64,000 bases of DNA from RUG572 sp964386385 (lineage in GTDB: Bacteria > Verrucomicrobiota > Kiritimatiellia > RFP12 > UBA1067): positions 1-64,000 of the forward strand of contig CAYLRN010000002.1 in the NCBI GenBank assembly GCA_964386385.1, written 5' to 3'. This document shows, piece after piece, positions 60,245-64,000 of the stretch. The position numbers and the translations under genes were made by a program. Position 1 is the first letter of the stretch. The number at the start of each line of letters is the position of its first letter. Below the pieces are notes generated by a model, which was not told where the DNA came from, made no database searches, and saw only the letters and a list, made by a program, of their open reading frames with translations.

Positions 60245-63200
60245 TCACTCCGCAACCACGTTGAACGGCGCGGAGAAGGGCCATGTCATGGTCTTCTTCT
60301 TACCATTCGCGTCGAGGAATGTCGTCTTCACCTTCTTCGTCGCGAAGCCGGGGGCGATGACGCTTTCGTCCAGCGGCGCGGAAGGTTCGCGGGAGAGGAG
60401 AAGTACGCCGTATGCCTTGTAGCCGGCGATCTCCTTCTGCTTCGCGCCGTCCTCCGTCGCGCTCCAGAGCGAGAACCCGCCCATGACGAGGCCCGTCGCG
60501 CGGGCGAGTTTTACCGACACGTTGCAGGCGTTCGTGCTCAGGGCGAAGTCCGTCAATTTGTTCGTCTTCACGACCTTCTTCTTGTCGTAGTCCACCTTGT
60601 CGCCGACCAGCGCGAGGGCGAAGCCGTCCGGCGTCGCGTCAGAGACGTAGTCGTAGCCTGCGAGAAGGTCGTCCGTCGGGAAGGATTCGACATCCGCCGT
60701 CTCAACCGAGAGCGCGTAGTCGAGGTAGTTCCGCTGGAGGTTGACGACCTTGTCGTACCATCCGCCGCAGGGCGCGAGGGAGAGCATTCCCTCTCCGTCG
60801 CAGTTCATCGCGATGCAGCCGACGTCCGAATCGTCGTACCACGCGAGCGGCGCGGACGAATCAACGACGATGCGGCGTCCGGAGTTGTCGGGGTTCGTGG
60901 CGTCGGCGATGGCGTACAGGCGCAGCGTCCCGCCGAAGCAGACCGTACCCTTCGCGAAGTGGACGGGCACGAGCAGCGCGCAGCCTATCGCGGACGATTC
61001 GTCGGCCACGATCGCACAGGCCTTGGGCGACGTCGACGGCTTTGTCGCGCCGTCGGCGAGCATGCCCGCCACCTTCACACCGCCCTTGTTGTCCACCGTC
61101 AGCGTCAGGTAGCCGCTGCCGACGTTCGGCGCGATGAGGGCATCGCGCCCTACCGTGGAGGTTAAGTGATTAAGAGTTAAGTGGTTAAGTTGCGGATGAT
61201 CGACGCAACGTTCGGCATCCGGTAGGGCGGTCGCCCTGCGACCGCCGCCGTCCGCGACGAGGGACACCGTGTAGTACCCCGCAAAGTTGGTCACCGCGTC
61301 GAGATACGCCTGCACCTTCGCGTTCTGGCGGTAGAGCGATCCCGCGTAGCGGACGCCCTCCTGCATCCCCTTGCCCTTGGCGTCGGGGACGTTCATCGTC
61401 AGCTCAACGGCGGCGACGGCATCGAGCCATGCGCCTTCATCCGTTGTCGCGCCGTCTCGCACGGCCACCTTCAGTTCGTTCGTGTAGGCAACTTTGCCAG
61501 ACTTCTGAACGTTCACGATGGTGCGGGTGCGCGCCGCGGACGCATCGCCATCGGAGGCGGCGGCATCGTCCCAGCCCTTCGCGCTGAACGAATAGGTCTT
61601 GCCTGCGATCGCCACCTTCGCGGACAGCGCGGGCGTCGCCGCGGTCGAGGCCGTGAACGTGATGGACGCGAGCTTCGGCAGACCGTTCGTCAGCGTACCG
61701 CCGCCCTCCTCGTCCACAACTTCGGCGACCACGCCGTAGAACGTGCCGCTCGAGAGCGGGACGTCCTCGGTCTTCACGGTGGCCCGCTTCGGCGACTGCT
61801 TCGCGTAGACGGACTCGACCGTGACGTTCTCCTTGGACGTCTCCGTTATCGTGACGGTGCAGACGTCGCCGCCGGCGATGATGGCGGGATATTCGCCTTC
61901 CGCCATCTCACCCGCCGTCATCGGCGTGAACGCGATGGTGAACGCCTTGGACTTCGCGCCGTCGTAGTGCGCCACGAGGTCGGGGATCAGCGGGATGCGG
62001 ACCTTCTTCGCCTTCTTGTCGCCATTCGCCCATTCAAGGACGCCGGACTGCGCCATGTAGTCCTCGCCGGCCTTCGCCGTGCCGTCAGCCGTCGCGTATT
62101 TTACGCGCACGACGCCGTCCTTGCCGGAGCGGTTTACGGTGATTTCGGCGTATGCCGCGCTTTCCTTAACGGCAATCGCGGTCTTGGCGAGTTTGATCGA
62201 GCCGACGTCGGCGCAGAGACCCGCGATCGTATAGCTGCCGGCGATCTTCGCGTCAGTGCCGTGCGCTACCGTAAGATAGTACGGCGACTTCGTCTTCGGA
62301 AGTGCGATGCGCGAGACGGACGCCACGTTCGAGACGATGGTCTGTCCGTTCGCGTTCGTGATTGAGAAGACGGCGTCGCAGGTGGCGTCCTCAAGTGCGA
62401 TGTCGTAGAGGAGACCGTCCTTGCCGGCGATCTTGAAGTTGTCCTCCGGATCGTCGTCGCGAAGCGTACGGCTGAAGGACGTGCGGGTGGACTTGAGCGT
62501 CCAGGCGACCGCGCCCTTGGGCGTGTCGTCCTTCGGGTCGGCGGAGTCGAACTCCGGCGGTTCCGGGACGCGGTAGACGGCGTGGACGATCGTGTCGCAC
62601 TTGATGGACGAGAAGTCAGTGTCCCACATCAGGAACTCGTAGCCGAGCGAGGCCTTGACCGTCGGCGCGGCGGCGGCGGAAAGACGGCTGACCGTCTGCG
62701 TGAGCGAGCCGCCGCCCGTCCACGAGCCGGCGCCGCCGGTGAGGCCGTCCGTCTCGAACACGACCGTGTACGCGGGCGTTTCGCCGGAGACGGAGATCGT
62801 CTCGTCAAGCTTCTCCTCCTCGCCCTCCGCATACGAAATCGTCGTGTCGGCGACGTACGTCTGCTTCGAGTGCGCGTCCCACACCTTGAACGTCAGCGTG
62901 AAAGGGGTGTACTTCATGATGGACATGACGACGTTGCCGTTCATGTTCACGGGCACGACGGCGCATGGAACGTCAGAACCGGTCACGTATGCGGCGACAT
63001 AGGCGTCGCCCGAAACCGCTTCGCTGCCGAAGAGGTCCAGCTTTGCCTTGAGCACGATTGCGCCCTCGACGTCGTCGTTGTCGCGGACGTCGCCGAACGG
63101 ATGGTCGACCGCCGCCTCGGCGGCAAGAGCCGCCAGAGCCGACGCCGCGGCGGATCCAGACGGATTGACAAACGTGAACGTCCCCGCTCTCGTCGCCTTC

Positions 63201-64000
63201 ACCCAATAGCCACTGCCGGGACGCATCGTGGTCAGAGTGTTGTCGGCATCGTCCCATGCGGGATAGAACACGAAGTTGTCTCCCTGCACGCTCTCGACTA
63301 CGCCGAGGTTCAGCGCATTGGCAAAGACGTCACGGATACTGCCTGGCTGCTGGGGAACATAGCCAATGGCGTTCCATCCGGCCGTCAGGGCAAGACGCAC
63401 CGTTGAGACGTCTGCGGGCATTCCCGTGACGGGAAGCTGAACACTTCCGCTCGTCTTCCGCATCACCCAATAGCCCTTGCCTGGCTCAATCGCGGAGAGC
63501 GTGTTGTCCTCATCGTCCCATGCCGGCTTGAACACCACGTCGTCGCAGATGACGCGGTCGATGTCGTTCAGGACGGAGGCGAACACTACGCGGGGCGCGC
63601 TGTTCGTCGGCACGACGTTGACGGACATGAACTGCCAGCCGGAGCCATTGAACGTCAGCGTCTGCGTCACCGTGTCCGACACCTCAATTGCATGGCGGGC
63701 GGATGGAGAGCCGAGCTGTCCGCCCACGGTGGCGCGGACGCTGCCCTGCGCATCCAGCAGTTCGTCTTCGCTCACGTCCCAGACCTTGAACGCGAACGTC
63801 TCGTTCTCCGTTCCGGCCACGGACGGACTCAGCGTGACCTTGGCAACGCCGTTGTCCACGCGAACGACTCCCGTCCCGCGCAGTTCGCTGCCGCAGAATA
63901 CGCCGACCATGTCACCCTGCGCGGCCGGCTCGCCCCTGATGGTGACGGACGCCACAATCGTCATGTTCGGATTCGGATACGCCACCGCAGTGCCGAACGG
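60245..64000 (-). CDS. Giant secreted multidomain protein, partial (5' end outside window)
   Basis: At least 1251 residues are visible and the frame runs through the right edge; the apparent start at 63985 is a GTG inside a domain (VAYPNPNMTIVASVTIRG), so it is not real. Visible domains: BIG-like GDMVGVFCGSELRGTG, two similar GWQ/GWN beta modules with PAWDDEDNTLS and PAWDDADNTLT, a second BIG-like module, a PPC-like unit, Calx-beta (KYATADGTAKAGEDY) and the roughly 500-residue C-terminal module of the 47406 protein, ending WPFSAPFNVVAE. It has no InlB repeats in the visible part. A REP composite is inserted in frame at about 61125-61250. Confidence 0.82.
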   Translation of the reverse strand, partial: PFGTAVAYPNPNMTIVASVTIRGEPAAQGDMVGVFCGSELRGTGVVRVDNGVAKVTLSPSVAGTENETFAFKVWDVSEDELLDAQGSVRATVGGQLGSPSARHAIEVSDTVTQTLTFNGSGWQFMSVNVVPTNSAPRVVFASVLNDIDRVICDDVVFKPAWDDEDNTLSAIEPGKGYWVMRKTSGSVQLPVTGMPADVSTVRLALTAGWNAIGYVPQQPGSIRDVFANALNLGVVESVQGDNFVFYPAWDDADNTLTTMRPGSGYWVKATRAGTFTFVNPSGSAAASALAALAAEAAVDHPFGDVRDNDDVEGAIVLKAKLDLFGSEAVSGDAYVAAYVTGSDVPCAVVPVNMNGNVVMSIMKYTPFTLTFKVWDAHSKQTYVADTTISYAEGEEEKLDETISVSGETPAYTVVFETDGLTGGAGSWTGGGSLTQTVSRLSAAAAPTVKASLGYEFLMWDTDFSSIKCDTIVHAVYRVPEPPEFDSADPKDDTPKGAVAWTLKSTRTSFSRTLRDDDPEDNFKIAGKDGLLYDIALEDATCDAVFSITNANGQTIVSNVASVSRIALPKTKSPYYLTVAHGTDAKIAGSYTIAGLCADVGSIKLAKTAIAVKESAAYAEITVNRSGKDGVVRVKYATADGTAKAGEDYMAQSGVLEWANGDKKAKKVRIPLIPDLVAHYDGAKSKAFTIAFTPMTAGEMAEGEYPAIIAGGDVCTVTITETSKENVTVESVYAKQSPKRATVKTEDVPLSSGTFYGVVAEVVDEEGGGTLTNGLPKLASITFTASTAATPALSAKVAIAGKTYSFSAKGWDDAAASDGDASAARTRTIVNVQKSGKVAYTNELKVAVRDGATTDEGAWLDAVAAVELTMNVPDAKGKGMQEGVRYAGSLYRQNAKVQAYLDAVTNFAGYYTVSLVADGGGRRATALPDAERCVDHPQLNHLTLNHLTSTVGRDALIAPNVGSGYLTLTVDNKGGVKVAGMLADGATKPSTSPKACAIVADESSAIGCALLVPVHFAKGTVCFGGTLRLYAIADATNPDNSGRRIVVDSSAPLAWYDDSDVGCIAMNCDGEGMLSLAPCGGWYDKVVNLQRNYLDYALSVETADVESFPTDDLLAGYDYVSDATPDGFALALVGDKVDYDKKKVVKTNKLTDFALSTNACNVSVKLARATGLVMGGFSLWSATEDGAKQKEIAGYKAYGVLLLSREPSAPLDESVIAPGFATKKVKTTFLDANGKKKTMTWPFSAPFNVVAE
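61125..61250 (-). repeat. REP composite inserted in frame within the giant gene
   Basis: Two hairpins, 61127-61155 (GGCGCGATG / CATCGCGCC, CCCTACC) and 61222-61250 (GGTAGGGCGGTCGC / GCGACCGCC), flank GTTAAGTGATTAAG and GTTAAGTGGTTAAG units. It encodes about 41 residues (including NHLTLNHLT) absent from the aligned paralogue, where YYTMGLMGCNGG runs directly into NGYLTMTVDNKG. Confidence 0.85.

Overview
The window is high-GC bacterial chromosome with no rRNA, CRISPR array, plasmid or phage module. The mix suggests a member of the Planctomycetes-Verrucomicrobia-Chlamydiae superphylum, most likely a gut-type Kiritimatiellae. That is an inference from giant secreted InlB-type (Flg_new) repeat proteins, GH106 and GH71-like glycosidases, several DUF4143 ATPases, a DUF3791/DUF3990 module and REP-rich intergenic spacers. 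Most genes are separated by a few bases or overlap as ATGA, so polycistronic transcription is the rule.

Layout. 0.3-8.4 kb: secreted GH71/GH99-like glycosidase and recO, a convergent parvulin lipoprotein, a small secreted repeat protein, glnS and ispA. 8.4-12.2 kb: type II restriction-modification (R-M) system 1 (HNH nuclease plus m5C methyltransferase) coupled to a dus gene. 12.5-18 kb: AsmA-like protein, tRNA-Glu and tRNA-Leu, an unusual tyrosine recombinase, then a gph-like/MBL/birA operon. 18-22 kb: PIN-domain toxin-like pair, serine hydrolase, phosphotransferase and a second tRNA-Leu. 22-25 kb: ychF-dapA-dapB. 25-28.4 kb: a small Rhs protein with an apparent frameshift and a partner gene, and a GT17 glycosyltransferase. 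28.4-33 kb: YeiH-type transporter, Tat-exported MBL hydrolase and the first DUF4143 ATPase. 33-40 kb: HAD, ACP-like, DciA-like, tkt, coaB, bioH-like, R-M system 2 and deoC, nearly all on the minus strand and tightly packed. 40.3-47 kb: second DUF4143 ATPase, then a GH106/MATE/secreted PPC-type operon. 47-64 kb: two giant secreted paralogues (the second runs off the window), with a DUF3791-DUF3990 module, a LuxR-type regulator and a third DUF4143 ATPase between them.

Promoters fall into two visible classes. One is sigma70-like: TTGNNN or TTTACA, exactly 17 bp, then a TATNAT-like -10, often with an upstream TG. The other is an extended -10 (TGG-TATAAT) with no recognisable -35, found before several housekeeping and accessory genes.

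Most noteworthy signals: (1) the Rhs gene stops at a prfB-like CUU-UAG, and the +1 frame stays open for a 35-residue glycine-rich tail that ends 2 bp before the next gene. (2) A REP-like hairpin family changes its stem sequence between copies while keeping base pairing, and one composite copy sits in frame inside a giant secreted gene. (3) A promoter plus leader of about 82 bp is shared by two unrelated accessory operons. (4) Three 33-bp direct repeats abut the -35 of a DUF4143 gene. (5) The parvulin lipoprotein appears to have its first strand relocated. (6) The second restriction gene appears frameshifted.
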